Below, piece after piece: positions 11,801 through 22,160 of a stretch of 29,756 nt of DNA. Under the pieces are notes generated by a model. That model worked only from the letters and a program-made list of their open reading frames with translations. It ran no database searches and was not told where the DNA came from. Both the position numbers and the translations under genes were made by a program. How positions within the stretch are numbered: position 1 is the first letter of the stretch; each line of letters starts with the position of its first letter. Source of the DNA: Condylostoma magnum. Taxonomy: Eukaryota > Ciliophora > Heterotrichea > Heterotrichida > Condylostomatidae. The DNA lies in contig CAKKTI010000215.1 of assembly GCA_920105805.1 (NCBI GenBank), forward strand, positions 5,889-35,644, given 5' to 3'.

Positions 11801-13291
11801 TTAATTAGTTTCTATCTACTCTTCATTAGTTTGGATTATCACTGTTTTTTGCTCCATGTACTCCTTTATTGATTCTAAACTCTATTCTCTGCCGAAGCCT
11901 GAATCTTTTACACCACCAAATGGCATTCCGAAAGTATCAGATCCGTAGGAATTAATGAAAAGCATGCCGGATTCTATCTCATTAGCAAGTTTTAGAGCTT
12001 TGTCGATATTTTTAGTAAAAATTCCTCCTGATAGTCCGTAGTTTGTATTGTTAGCACGGTGAATCACTTCATCAATAGTCTTGAATTTCATAATTGTGGC
12101 AACTGGGCCAAATACTTCTTCTTTTATGAATGTTTGATCATCATTGCAATTTATAAAGACTGATGGCTCTAGAAAATAACCCTTTTTGTCTAATCTTTGT
12201 CCTCCATATACACACTCTGCTCCTTCCTGTATTCCTGACTTTATGTAATTAAGTACCTTGTCTAATTATTACTGAGATATTTAAGGGCCTTATTAGGTTT
12301 TAGGGTCAAAAGGATCTCCTACTATACGATTTTTGGCTATTTCTACAGCTTTTTCAACAAATTAGTCAAAAATTGACTCTTATACAAAGATACGAGAGCC
12401 GGATATACAGGCTTAACCTGCGTTAAAGTACACTGAGCCTATAGCCATTTAAACGGCTTAGTCTATATCAGCATCTTCTAGAACAATACTAGGTGATTTG
12501 CCTCCTAGTTCCAAAGATACCTTTTTCAGATTATTCATACCAGCTGCTTGCATGATTTATTTTCCAGTACTCGTTGAGCCAGTAAACGATAATTTCTTTA
12601 CATTTTTTGACAGAGTTAAATATTTAGCAACTTCTAGGTCATTACTAGGAACAATGTTGACAACTCCTCTAGGTACTCCGGCTTCATTTAATAACTAACC
12701 TAAAAACAGTGCACTTATAGGCGTTAATTCTGACGGCTTTAATACCATAGTAGTCCCGGCAGCTAGAGCAGTAGAGACCTTAGCAGCAGCCATTAGAAAC
12801 GGGAAATTTCAGGGAGTGATTAGCCCAACTACTCCAATTGGCTCATATCTAGTATAACACAACTGCTTTCCTAATTAAGGAATAGTTTTACCATATTACT
12901 ACCCAGCATTTCGTCCCATGAAGTCAAAATACTTAATTCCCAAATTCGCAGACATAAAAGAAGCCTGTGTAATAGTCATTCCATTATTCAAAACATCTAA
13001 TTCATTTATTTTATCCCTGTTTTAAGCAATTAATTGAGATATTTTAAGTAATAAGTTTTAACGATCACTTATACTATAGTTCCTCCATGGCCCTTGAAAT
13101 GCTTCCTTAGCACTATCAATTGCAATTTTCATATCATCAATAGTAGCTGATTATACCTAGGAAATTATATCCTCAGTAGCAGGGTTAATAACATTAAAGG
13201 TTTGCTTATTCATAGAATCTACAAATTTCCCATTTATAAAGAGTTAATTGGGAACGTTTTTATTAAGAACTCTAATAAGTTTAGCTGCCAT
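11801..13291 (-). CDS. aldehyde dehydrogenase (ALDH1/2-like)
   Basis: 496 residues, the usual length. NAD(P)-dependent oxidation of aldehydes to acids. Clear family motifs: INPATED near the start, [26 protein letters not shown] with the general-base Glu, FNAGQAC with the nucleophile Cys295, EVFGPV, and [13 protein letters not shown] near the C-terminus. The Gln of the NAGQAC motif is a TAA (12413-12415), as in other ALDHs where it is Gln. No clear mitochondrial presequence is visible, so location is open. The C-terminal [10 protein letters not shown] matches the family end; the stop is therefore either the TAG at 11813-11815 or the TAA at 11801-11803, which directly touches the ATG of the ULK gene. 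It starts 14 nt after the CC2D1-like gene. Confidence 0.93.
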
Positions 13292-13305
13292 TTTTGTATT
13301 TATAA

Positions 13306-15048
13306 CTATCTAATTGAAACCAAAGGTTGCTTTTTAGGGGGTTCAGGAGTCTCAGTTTAAACGTTTCCTGTTGAATCTCGGGAAGCTTCTAATATAGATG
13401 TATGCCTTATTCTTTTTTAAGGTGTTGGAGATAATCTAGATCTTTTTTGATTAGTTGTCCTAGGAGTTCGGGCTGATTTTGCTTTTAGTTCCTTTTAACT
13501 TCCTAACGTTGAGCCTTATGAGCTTATACTTCTTTATAGCATTGAATTCATTTTCCTAAAAGGTGGCACTAGTTCTTTCACTTCTAATATTTCCTCATGA
13601 GCATCAATAAACTCGCTTTTATTCAACGCTTGTTTGATTTTCAAAGAAACTCTAAGACCTTAATTTTTATCATTTTTCAGTAGTTTTTAAAGTGTAGAGT
13701 AATCTTAAAGTTCTTTTAGCTTCAGTCGAAATTACGCATTTTCAGTACTACATATATATCTACTTCTGTACAATTGAAGCTTTAAATCTCGATTGCTTAG
13801 TGACTGTAGAACTCTATGGTTAAAATTCAGCTTGATGTAATACTAAAACCCATCAGTTTCAGTTTATACAGCATTTTGAGTCTACCCTTCAATCTTTTGA
13901 TTATTTATTACTCCAAATGACCATCTAACAAAGTATCATGTATCATTTCTAAAGCCTTAAGTTTGATTGATAGTAAGTTCAACTTCCCCTTCCTCTAAGT
14001 CTTGGTTTATAACTTCTTTGAAGATAGATAATTCCTCTGGGGCTAGTTCTGGAGGTATTTACCAAGGATTTAGCCTTGCCATTTCTAGCTCCTCTGCTCT
14101 TGTCTTATGTCTAACTACAACGTTTTTGTAAGCCATGGAGCAGTCCCTCATTCCTTTTTTCAGGGCATCCATGGATAATGACTGAAAATCTTCCTGGTAT
14201 TTATGGCAAAGTTATATCAGTTCTGTTAATCTTTCCTGCCTTTCAGTTTCTCGCATCCAGGTTATATCAGGTGGTATTAAGGGAGGCTCAGAATACTGAA
14301 TTTTTTTACCTTTTATCAACTTTTTTTGCAGGTTTTAGGCTCTTTGCACCTTTTGAAACAATGGCTCTGCTCTTTGAGTAAATCCGTTAGTTTTTAAGTA
14401 TCTATAGGCCTCTCTACAGTCTTCTATTACCTTGTTTAATTACACGTATTCTGGTGACTTTTAAAGGGTCTATAATTCTCTCTATGTAAGTGATTTATTC
14501 TTCAATTATTACTCTTCTAATAAACTCATACCAGGCTCCTATGATAACTCTTATTAAATTATCTAAATATGCTTATTAAGCCTGAAATCAGACTCATCTT
14601 AGCTCTCAATAATAGCTTATACGTTATTCATATACTCCCTTACATTTTTCCTATACATTTCTATACTAAGATCTCCCTTATCAAGCTATTCTAGTACATT
14701 TTTTAGCTGATTATGCAACAATTCAGCTATCATTTAATCCTCCCTCAACCTAGCCTATGTTATTTCATATTTAATAACTTAAATTGATGTAATGGATTCA
14801 TAGTCATAATCAATGTCCACGATCTCAGCATCAGTGTTTTCTTTTGCTACTGTCCTACATCGACTTAAAATTCCCTATTTCAAATTTTCAAGCAGTTTTA
14901 TTTCATCCTTTATATTAGATTCCCCCAGTGGATCAATTTATCCTGATTTCAATTCCTTTCACATACGGTCTAAATCCTCATTAATCCCTTTAATTCTCTG
15001 CCGGGATGTCGCGTAGAATGCGCTAAGGTTTTTAACTGAGCAGTCCAT
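13306..15048 (-). CDS. CC2D1/Lgd-like coiled-coil, DM14 and C2 protein
   Basis: 580 residues. In animals CC2D1 (Lgd) binds ESCRT-III CHMP4 and acts in endosomal sorting. Seen here: coiled coil in the first 190 residues; a DM14-like module at about 200-262 (Ala/Lys-rich helices, then QKKLIKGKKI and PPLIPPDI); a second helical segment ending in IPPELAPEEL near 331; and a C2-like domain at about 340-500 that includes YFVRWSFG and LNFNHRVLQSL, similar to the CC2D1 FKLNINRNHR strand. The C-terminal 90 residues are Ser/Thr/Pro/Lys-rich with several SP/TP sites, probably disordered. Similarity is moderate, so another coiled-coil plus C2 family remains possible. TAG at 13306-13308 ends it, 14 nt before the ALDH start. 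Confidence 0.6.
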
Positions 15049-15055
15049 TTTGTTA

Positions 15056-15547
15056 TCACTTTTTAGTATTAAGAAAATCAAATCTATCCGTAAAGTCCAG
15101 CTCTAGGTCAGATTTTAGTTTTTCCTTGATTATTTCCTTGTAGTTTGCGAACTTCTCTGGGTAGTACTTCTTGTAGATCTTCAGGACGATTTGCTCCTTC
15201 TCACGTCTAGTCACTCCACTTCCTGCTGTTACTTGGTCGATTCCTTATAGAGCATTACGGATTTCAGACATCATTTGGACTCGTTTACGGGATATTTTAT
15301 AGTCTGATCTGATTCTAACATCATCTGCAAATCTTATCCCACTTTTTTTCTGTATTTCCTCAGATTTTCTTTGCTAAATTGCTGTAGGGTTGTAATTGTT
15401 ATATGCAGTGGAAATACTTTAGAGTAATTATTTACTAGGGTAGTGTATGCTTTATAAGTACCAATTTCATTATTATTCCGGGAGAATGCCAAAGGTAATT
15501 GATGTTCCTATAGCAAATCCTAGAGAGAATTTCCATATAAACCTCAT
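15056..15547 (-). CDS. short protein with N-terminal membrane anchor, unrecognised
   Basis: 163 residues, not recognised. The first 22 residues (FIWKFSLGFAIGTSITFGIL) form a signal anchor. The C-terminal 90 residues are charged and helical, with higher GC and only one TAA, and look truly coding. The part between (about residues 24-70) is odd: it contains seven stop-type codons, three of them in a row (TAA-TAA-TGA at 15467-15475). Another frame across the same stretch has none. A short unrecognised intron or a different start is therefore possible. It ends with TGA-TAA (15053-15058), 7 nt before the CC2D1-like ATG. Confidence 0.5.
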
Positions 15548-15693
15548 TTTTTCCTTATATAACTACACAACTTAGTAAAATCTAGACGCTTTATATAAAT
15601 ATGCAAAAATAACCTTTTTACTACAGAAAAAGTAAGGAAGCTTAGAGAGTAATTTATATACAGATAATTATACAACAGCCATGAACCCTTCCA
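15548..15693. promoter_or_regulatory. divergent promoter region
   Basis: 146 nt between two divergent starts (15547 minus, 15694 plus). A TATATAAAT box-like stretch at 15592-15600 lies about 95 nt before the plus ATG and about 45 nt before the minus ATG. In such AT-rich DNA this may be chance. Confidence 0.35.
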
Positions 15694-16875
15694 ATGGCAG
15701 CCTAGCATCTCGCAGCAATTACAATCTAAAAGAGAATAAGAGGATATTTAGCAAGATCAGATAAATATTAATAAGACAGACACCAGCTAACTTTTAGTCA
15801 ATCTCCAGGCGAACTATTACGCTTAAAATTTACTAGAATCTACAAAAAAGCAAAATTTGATTAAATTTAGTTCGAAAACTTTTGTGCTTCTTTAATCCAG
15901 GCCACTTGAAACATGCACAATACCAGAAGAGTCTATAAATTTCATAGATTTGCAATGTACCACATCGCCGCTATATAAATCCAGTGGGCCTGACGAGCGT
16001 ATTAACGTCGCAAACATGACAAACCTATAATGACTCTATAAAGAGCAGTTTCTACGATTTAATCAGCCTGGAGATCATACACCAATACTAAAATTTTTAA
16101 GTACTACAAATAATTGATATAATTTAAACTGAAAGGAGATCCCAGAGAACTTTTAAGGACAATTAACCCAGTAGAAGCATCTTTAATAGACAAAGCTAGT
16201 AATATCCACGTGAGATTCAGACTAGGAGGAGAGACATTTCCTCCTTTGATATACTACAAAATGTATGTCAATACAGGATTATGCGATATAAACTCATTTG
16301 CTCCAAGAGACTATACAACAGTTAGAAAGGTTTCATAGAAAACAACAATCAATATGACTTTTCAGGGAGAGGAGGCAAAGTAAGTGGTAGATGGTTGGTA
16401 TGAAAGATTTGATAATAACGGCTGGAGACCTATAACTGATAATATAATTATGCCTTTTGATAAGGTAGAGTTACAAAGTGCAAGCAAGCCTGTTACCTTT
16501 CATTATGATAAGCTGAAGAGAAAAGAGTTGACCGCTAAGCAGAGAAGGCAGAAGAAGCTGAGGTGGCTCAGGAAACTGTATGCTGATGCGAAGAAACAAG
16601 AGGAAATGGAGGAAAAGTAGAATGATTCTATTGAAAACTTGTTGTAATAAACTTAAGAAAGCAAGTAAAGTGATGATAATCCTTTTGAGGATGATTAACT
16701 TATGGAAATGAGTGAAGATGAATTTGAGAGTCATGTTAATTAGTTGCTGGAGTGGTCAGAAACTTTAGATTTTGATAATTATTTGCAGCATTGGTGGCAA
16801 GTTGCTACTTCTGCGCCTAGTAATTAAATTGGAGATGTTCTGTATCAAAATGAGGAAGAGGAAGTAATACTATAG
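15694..16875 (+). CDS. MFI: MFI (C11orf65)-like protein with IQ motifs
   Basis: 393 residues (human C11orf65/MFI 313). The human protein is linked to control of mitochondrial fission; a calmodulin-binding adaptor role is inferred here from the IQ motifs. Four IQ-like helices centre on Q12 (ITIQKRIRGYLAR), Q69, Q97 (IQIQWAWRAYQRR) and Q123 (TIQSAWRSY). The family core follows: GDPRELLRTINPVEA, then HVRFRLGGETFPPLIYYK, FAPRDY, and GWYERFDNNGWRPITD. A Lys/Arg-rich helix (QRRQKKLRWLRKLY) comes next and an acidic Asp/Glu tail ends the protein. The frame is continuous without introns. Start at 15694 puts the first IQ helix close to the N-terminus; ATG at 15681 is in another frame. TAG at 16873-16875 ends it, 105 nt before the convergent CK1-like gene. 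Confidence 0.85.
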
Positions 16876-16980
16876 TTAATTTTTATACATTAAAAATAAT
16901 TGGAAGGTTTTAGTTATATAGGAGATGTGAGTAGATATTATGTTTCATTTTATTAAAAAGTAGTAATTTAAGTACTAATT

Positions 16981-18051
16981 CTAGTCTTTTAGAGAAGCTA
17001 GAATAAAGGTAATTTTATTTCTGTCTTGGAACTCTGGCCTTCTAAACACTACTGTTTAAATGTTTTATACTGTTAATTCGTTAGTTGAAGCTTCTCGAAT
17101 TAGACGTCTTTTAGCTATCTTTCTTTATCTTATTGTATTATTAGATGATACTTCTTGTGTTAAATGTCTTTAAGACCTCCTTTTTTATCTTCTTTTCTTT
17201 TATGCTTTGTTTCTACATACAGTTTAAATTTTCATATTTTGCTTGGTAGATTAATAGATTTATTTAAATCTATTAATTCAAGCTATATAATTAGGTTCAC
17301 TAGAATAATCTAAAGATGTAACATAATTAAAAAAGTCTAAAAAGACTTTATTTAATTCTTAGCATAGGTTTATCCCACTTATAGATTACTTGATTTATAA
17401 TTATCTAGAAAAAGAATCACTTAGTAGCCATGGTAAACTTCCCTTTTATAAGTAAATCAAGATATAGCAAAGACTCATTAGATCATCTCTTGGAGATGGA
17501 CTCAAATAGTTCATTAAATTTGCAGATGAGAAATAAACATTTCCCATAAATTTATAAATTACTTATTATTATTTAATGCCCGCCTCATTTTTAAACTTAT
17601 ATGCGAGGCTAAAATCTATGAGTCTATAGTGCTATTTCCTTCCAGTCCTTTTTAAAATATTAGATGGCTTTAAATCATTATGTGTATAGCCTATCTAATG
17701 CAATTCCTTTAAAGCTTTTAAAATATAAATGGCTAATTTTAAAACATCTCTTATAACTCATTCATTATTAGGTTCAATTACATCTTTTAAACTTTCTCCA
17801 AATAACTCCATTGCTATCAGTTAATTATCCTCGTGCTTGCCTTTTCAATAAATTTAAGGAGTAAATCTAGATCTTAGCTTTTCTAAAATCTTTGCTTCCT
17901 TTTTTATCAATTTGTTATAATCTTTTGAATTAGAGAATTTGAGGGCTACCAATTTGTTATTGTTTTGTAAATCATATGCCTTTGTAACAGTTCCTTAAGT
18001 ACCTTAGCCAAGTATTTTTTTTTGTGTTATAAACCGATCCCCGATCAACAT
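16981..18051 (-). CDS. CK1-like kinase with DFS in place of DFG (third of three)
   Basis: 356 residues. Glycine loop LGQGTQGTVTKA at 14-25, Lys38, ELFGESLKD at the hinge, HND at 124-126 with Lys128 and Asn131, D146-F147-S148 instead of DFG, then SPRDDLMSLCYILIYLQKGSLPW, the CK1 marker region. The Gly to Ser change could reduce activation-loop mobility; the metal-binding Asp is retained. After the core is an Arg/Lys-rich tail (about 265-335) that could serve as a nuclear or RNA-binding signal, which is inference. It shares the YWKG-type strand and KPSNIL with the other two CK1-like genes in this window and is clearly related to them. TAG at 16981-16983 was taken as stop; another TAG follows two codons later. 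Confidence 0.8.
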
Positions 18052-18513
18052 TTTTGTTTTTATAAAATTTTATCAATGATCCACTCATTTGCATTTCAAT
18101 TAAGTAACGAATTTATCTAATAAGTATATCAATTTTGTACAGTAAAAGTACTATAAGTACTACTAAGACTCTCTAACAAGTTAAAAAAAATGATATCAAT
18201 ATTTTTTGTGTAAGATTTATATTTGTACTCTTTTCTTATTAATTATGCTTTGAATTTATAGAATAATGACTGGAGTAATAAAGATTATTCATTTTAAGCT
18301 TTATAGAAAGTCTATTAGATAATTAAACTTATATTAGGTATATAGGTTATTCAATCTGATTAAATTTATTTTATTTATTTATATTGAAGCTATATTTTAC
18401 GGTTTTATTTAAGACTTTAAAGTGATTATCTATATAAAGATAATTCCAGTGCTATATTTACGATAATCTATATAACTGATTCTTGACTAATCCTAGTAAA
18501 ATATAATAAAAAA
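18052..18513. promoter_or_regulatory. AT-rich divergent intergenic region
   Basis: 462 nt between divergent starts. No gene is supported. A short hairpin-like inverted repeat is visible (ATTATCT at 18425-18431 and AGATAAT at 18438-18444). Long A/T runs occur near 18180-18190 and just before the 18514 ATG. It should contain both promoters. Confidence 0.4.
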
Positions 18514-19476
18514 ATGTTTTAATCTATTCAGGAGGAAGAACTTATAAAGGAAATAACAAAGCCTATTAAGTAAGGTAAGAACCCTTATAAGCTTCACAAA
18601 ATTCTAAGTTATAGCAAATAATTTATAAAATATCAACTAAATAAGCTTACAATTACATCTAAAATAGCAAAAAAGTTTTCAATTAGTATATTCAATTAGA
18701 TTCAATAAAATGAGACATAGCTGTAAGATAAGCTATTTTTATACAAAATAACCAAATCATAATTAGATGCAATTGAATATTTCCTCACCAGAAATAATTA
18801 ATTAGACTTAAACCAATCAATACGCAATTTAGCCTACCTGCTTACAAAACTAGACTGGTCATCTAATGAGAAAATAATAAAAAAGCTTAATAAAGTATTC
18901 GAGGATAAAGAATATTGAGTAAATGTGCTAATTCCTCTATTAGACATTTAATGCCAAATAGGAATAGCAGATAATACATATTTTGACAACCAATACAGTA
19001 CTCTTCTAGTTAAATTACTACAGAGCATTTCTAATAGTGCTTAGGACATGTACTAACGCATGTTCTCCTAATTAAGAATATCTATCATTATAAGCAAATG
19101 AGACTTAAAGAGTGCTTTTAATTCCGCCATTATAATAGCAAAGTAAGCTTTAGATATAATAGCGGATTCAAGTATAACAACTAATATTTCAACACTGAAC
19201 AATTCTTTGCAATAGCTTAAACAAGACATATACGAAACCCCAGAAATCCCCTTTAAGTCTGAAAATAGCCCATTAATCTTCTCTCCTAGCAAAATAATCT
19301 AAAAGATGTTTGACTACGAAGAAGCATCTAACATTTTACTACACGAACCAAAAGCAAAGCAATTTCCTTACAAAAATAAAATACTAAGTGACTCATCCTA
19401 TGAGCTTTAAAAATACTTAACATTTGTGTCATCAGACGGGCTAATATCAGAACAAACCTCTCCTAAGCACATTTAA
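18514..19476 (+). CDS. unrecognised helical protein
   Basis: About 320 residues, not recognised. The protein is almost entirely helical with repeated Leu/Ile heptad-like spacing (LAYLLTKLDW, then YWVNVLIPLLDIQ, later STLLVKLLQSISNS), suggesting an ARM/HEAT-like or all-alpha fold. The last 80 residues are more polar with Pro and Ser. In-frame TGA codons (EYWVN and SKWDL) read as Trp. Two ends are possible: TAA at 19474-19476, which leaves 39 nt before the convergent ubiquilin stop, or TAA at 19522-19524, which would overlap the ubiquilin coding end by 9 nt. I chose the first. Confidence 0.55.
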
Positions 19477-19515
19477 AAGAACAAGCATGAAACAGTTTTA
19501 AGTAATAAAATGTTC

Positions 19516-20502
19516 TCAACCTAACATATTAAGTAGCCTTTCAACGGCAGCTTCTACATTTCCTCCAGTGGCTTGCAATGCTTGCAGATCAGCTTCTTCA
19601 TTTGTGAATCCCATATCCTTTAGTTATTGCAATTGGTTAGCGTATGCTTCTCTAGGATTGGCGACTGACGGTGTAGTAAATGATTATTATCCAGTCTGAG
19701 GAGTTCCTTACATACCTCCCATCATATTCATTAACTGGCTCAGATCAGGTTGTTAAGTTTATTACCCTGGTTATCCTGGTTGTCCCATTCCCCCCATACC
19801 TCCCATACCGCCCATACCGCCCATGCCGCCCATTCCTCCCATTCCACCTGATCTCATCATCTGCATCATACTTCTCATTGCTTCTGGGTTTGACAACATT
19901 TAACGCATTTGAGGATTCTAGTCTACCATTTGTCGAAGCATTGGGTTTTAGTTAATAGCCATTTCTAGAAATTAAGGATTTTATAGCATTTAGTCCATCA
20001 TCTGTTGCATCATTGGATTACTCATCATTTGATTTAGCTAATTAATATCCATGCCTCCCATACCGCCCATACCTCCTCCTCCCATTCCGCCCATGCCTCC
20101 TCCTCCCATTCCGCCCATCATTCCCATCAAACTATTCATATCCATCCCACCCATCGGATTAGCCGTAGTATTAGCTCCGGTGGGATTCTGTCCAGCTGGT
20201 TGATTTTGAGTACTAGGCTGTGTAGTTGCAGTAGGTTGAGAAGGTTGGCTCTGTCCCTGATTCCCTCCGCTTTTAACCATATGCATTGTACATCCTTCTG
20301 ATACTCCTAGGCTCTCAAGGCTTTGATCATCTTTTAAAATTTTTCCTTTAAAAACCAGTCTCTGCTGCTCTGCAGGAACTTAAGTTGATTCAGAAATTAC
20401 TTACTTTAAGTCTAAAACAGTTCCGTTCGGGTTTGCCTGGACTGAGATCTGACCTCCAGCTGCAGTTGTTTTAATGTTTAGGGAGATAGTAGAACCTTCC
20501 AT
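19516..20502 (-). CDS. UBQLN: ubiquilin/Dsk2-like shuttle protein
   Basis: 328 residues. Carries ubiquitinated proteins to the proteasome and shields exposed hydrophobic segments. Domains: ubiquitin-like domain at about 3-77 ([12 protein letters not shown], then [15 protein letters not shown]), a Gln/Pro/Thr-rich linker, a Gly/Met repeat, one STI1-type segment ([24 protein letters not shown] split over about 175-225, with [14 protein letters not shown]), a second Gly/Met repeat, a Gln-rich linker, and a C-terminal UBA domain ([17 protein letters not shown], then [12 protein letters not shown]). Human ubiquilins have four STI1 motifs, so this is a compact version. The protein ends NMLG followed by TGA at 19516-19518: a clear case of TGA as stop, right after a complete UBA domain, whereas TGA is Trp elsewhere in the window. 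Confidence 0.95.
19783..19860 (-). repeat. Gly-Met repeat of ubiquilin, second block
   Basis: Low-complexity tract in the coding strand, made of repeated GGNATG units that encode GGM triplets before GQPGQPG. It is related to the block at 20044-20130 and likely prone to length change between alleles. Confidence 0.75.
20044..20130 (-). repeat. Gly-Met repeat of ubiquilin, first block
   Basis: Tandem GGA/GGC-ATG units that encode GMGGMGGGG repeats between the linker and the STI1-type segment. Two copies of an approximately 24-nt unit are nearly identical, suggesting expansion by slippage or unequal exchange. Confidence 0.75.
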
Positions 20503-20646
20503 ATTTAATTATTCAGAGTAAATACACTGTATTTAAAGAGATGATTATCGTATAAATTTTGGGTATGTTGTATTTTGGTCAACTGTTTTCTGTGATATGA
20601 ATTAGTTAGGCCATTATTTTAGTATAATTTTAGATTAATAAATAAC

Positions 20647-21507
20647 CTAATTAGTATTCAGCTTATAATTTCTGGCTTCACCCTCTAATAGCTCTAGCTG
20701 GTCTTTAGTGTCATGCAAGTAACTTTCTAAGACGGATATCTATTTGTATAGAAGTTCAAGCTTATCTGAATAATTTTCAGTGCTGTTTGCCGCTGATGAA
20801 TCATCACATCTGAATTAATCTATACTATCATTATTTGCATCATTTTCCTAATTTGCTAGTAAGCTATCTATAAGTTAATCCTAGTCAAATTCATTTTAAT
20901 CCAATAAAATTTAGTCGTCTACTTGGAACAAACTTTTTTATTAGTTTGCATGATGACAATTAAAGTACTTTTTGCGTATTGTCCCATAATATCTACTTTT
21001 AATCTCATCTATTGGCTTGCCAGGAAGTTTTTCTGAAATCTTTTTCCAATTTCCACCTATTTCAGTATACGCTTAAACAATGATTTAATCTTCCTCTTCA
21101 GTTCAACTAGTTTTTTTCAGCTCTGTATTATATCTTGTTTCCCAGCGCCTTTAAACACTCCTGGCTGTTCGATTTTATAAATGTTAAGCTATTTACTTCC
21201 AATTTTAAGAGTAAAGTTAAACCAGATTTTCTAATTATTCATCTTCTTCAATTGTTCAAACATTTTGCCGCTTACTGGCTGGAAATGATGCACTTTGCAA
21301 ATTATCAGGTTATTAAAGATCCAATAATGTGCTTTAATTTGCTATCACTTCATTAGCTGGTTATTCAGTTAGTTTTGTTGAAGCAGCCGTTTTTCTATCC
21401 CAACCTTTAGACTCTATTGAATCTTCTTTATGGCTACAAGAGTTTTATAGTATTTGAAAATCTTAAGTAAAGTCAATATTTTCAAGAGCATTTAAGAAAT
21501 CGTCCAT
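20647..21507 (-). CDS. R2R3 Myb-like transcription factor
   Basis: 286 residues. Two Myb/SANT repeats at about 83-180: the first runs from VWTIEEDEQLENLV to RSVQRRWETRY, the second from SWTEEEDQIIVQAY to KSRYYGTIRKK. Each repeat has the regularly spaced Trp residues of Myb helices. The first Trp of each repeat is a TGA (21256-21258 and 21103-21105), while other repeat Trp are TGG, so TGA is used as sense at invariant positions. An acidic Asp/Asn/Gln-rich middle and a C-terminal coiled coil (LELLYKQISVLESYLHDTKDQLELLEGE) suggest dimerisation, which is inference. The frame stays open upstream of the chosen ATG, so a longer N-terminus is possible. TAG at 20647-20649 was taken as stop. Confidence 0.88.
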
Positions 21508-22160
21508 TATCTACTAATATGTCATATTGGGATTTTAATCCTTTAAGCTTGTTATTTTTGATGAGTCAAAACGTATATATTATTCGTTATTTCTTCCAAT
21601 CAAAATGCACAATTGTTAACTTAGAATGATTAATCTAATCTATTATGTTAAGCTAGAGTATAACTTCATGATTAAGACATTCCTAGTCTAAAGTAACCTC
21701 TTTATCATGCGTAGTTCAAGAGTTTAATAAAATGATGTAAAAACGGATAATTTTTGGTTAAGCTGAGAATTAAAACGCATTTACATAGGTTTGATATTGC
21801 CTTAAGCGAGCATATAATAAGCACCTTTATTACATATAGAGTAATTGCTCAATTAATTCCTTTGCTATCATATAACATCGTAATCTTATATTAAAGTCAA
21901 GCTTATGATTATACAGCTTATTCTAAGTCCGTGATTAAATATGCTTAATTAAAACAACATAATAACAAAATTAATTGTGACAATACTAAAAACAGTTATA
22001 ATCATAAATACTCTAAAATCTAGTTTATTTCTAATACAAAGCAATAAGAATTTCTAGAAATAAGAAAAAGCCATTTCTAAAATTATTTATGCAACTTTAA
22101 GATTAAGTACAACCTTTACTAGAGCTTGATTTTTTACCTTAAGGTCCTTTGATATACAAA
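21508..22160. promoter_or_regulatory. divergent intergenic region, possibly with a 5' extension of the Myb gene
   Basis: 653 nt between the Myb start and the next plus-strand ORF. The minus frame in phase with Myb continues up to about 21790 with protein-like sequence and further ATGs, so part of it may be Myb N-terminus. From about 21800 to 22080 the DNA is AT-rich with no supported gene. Confidence 0.35.

Noticed and set aside
17251-17276. Near-perfect palindrome with 11-bp arms and a 4-nt centre
   Set aside because: It lies inside the coding part of the third CK1-like gene and is AT-rich; probably chance.
19680-19955. Plus-strand Tyr/Pro/Arg-rich reading frame
   Set aside because: It is the complement of the ubiquilin Gly/Met repeat.
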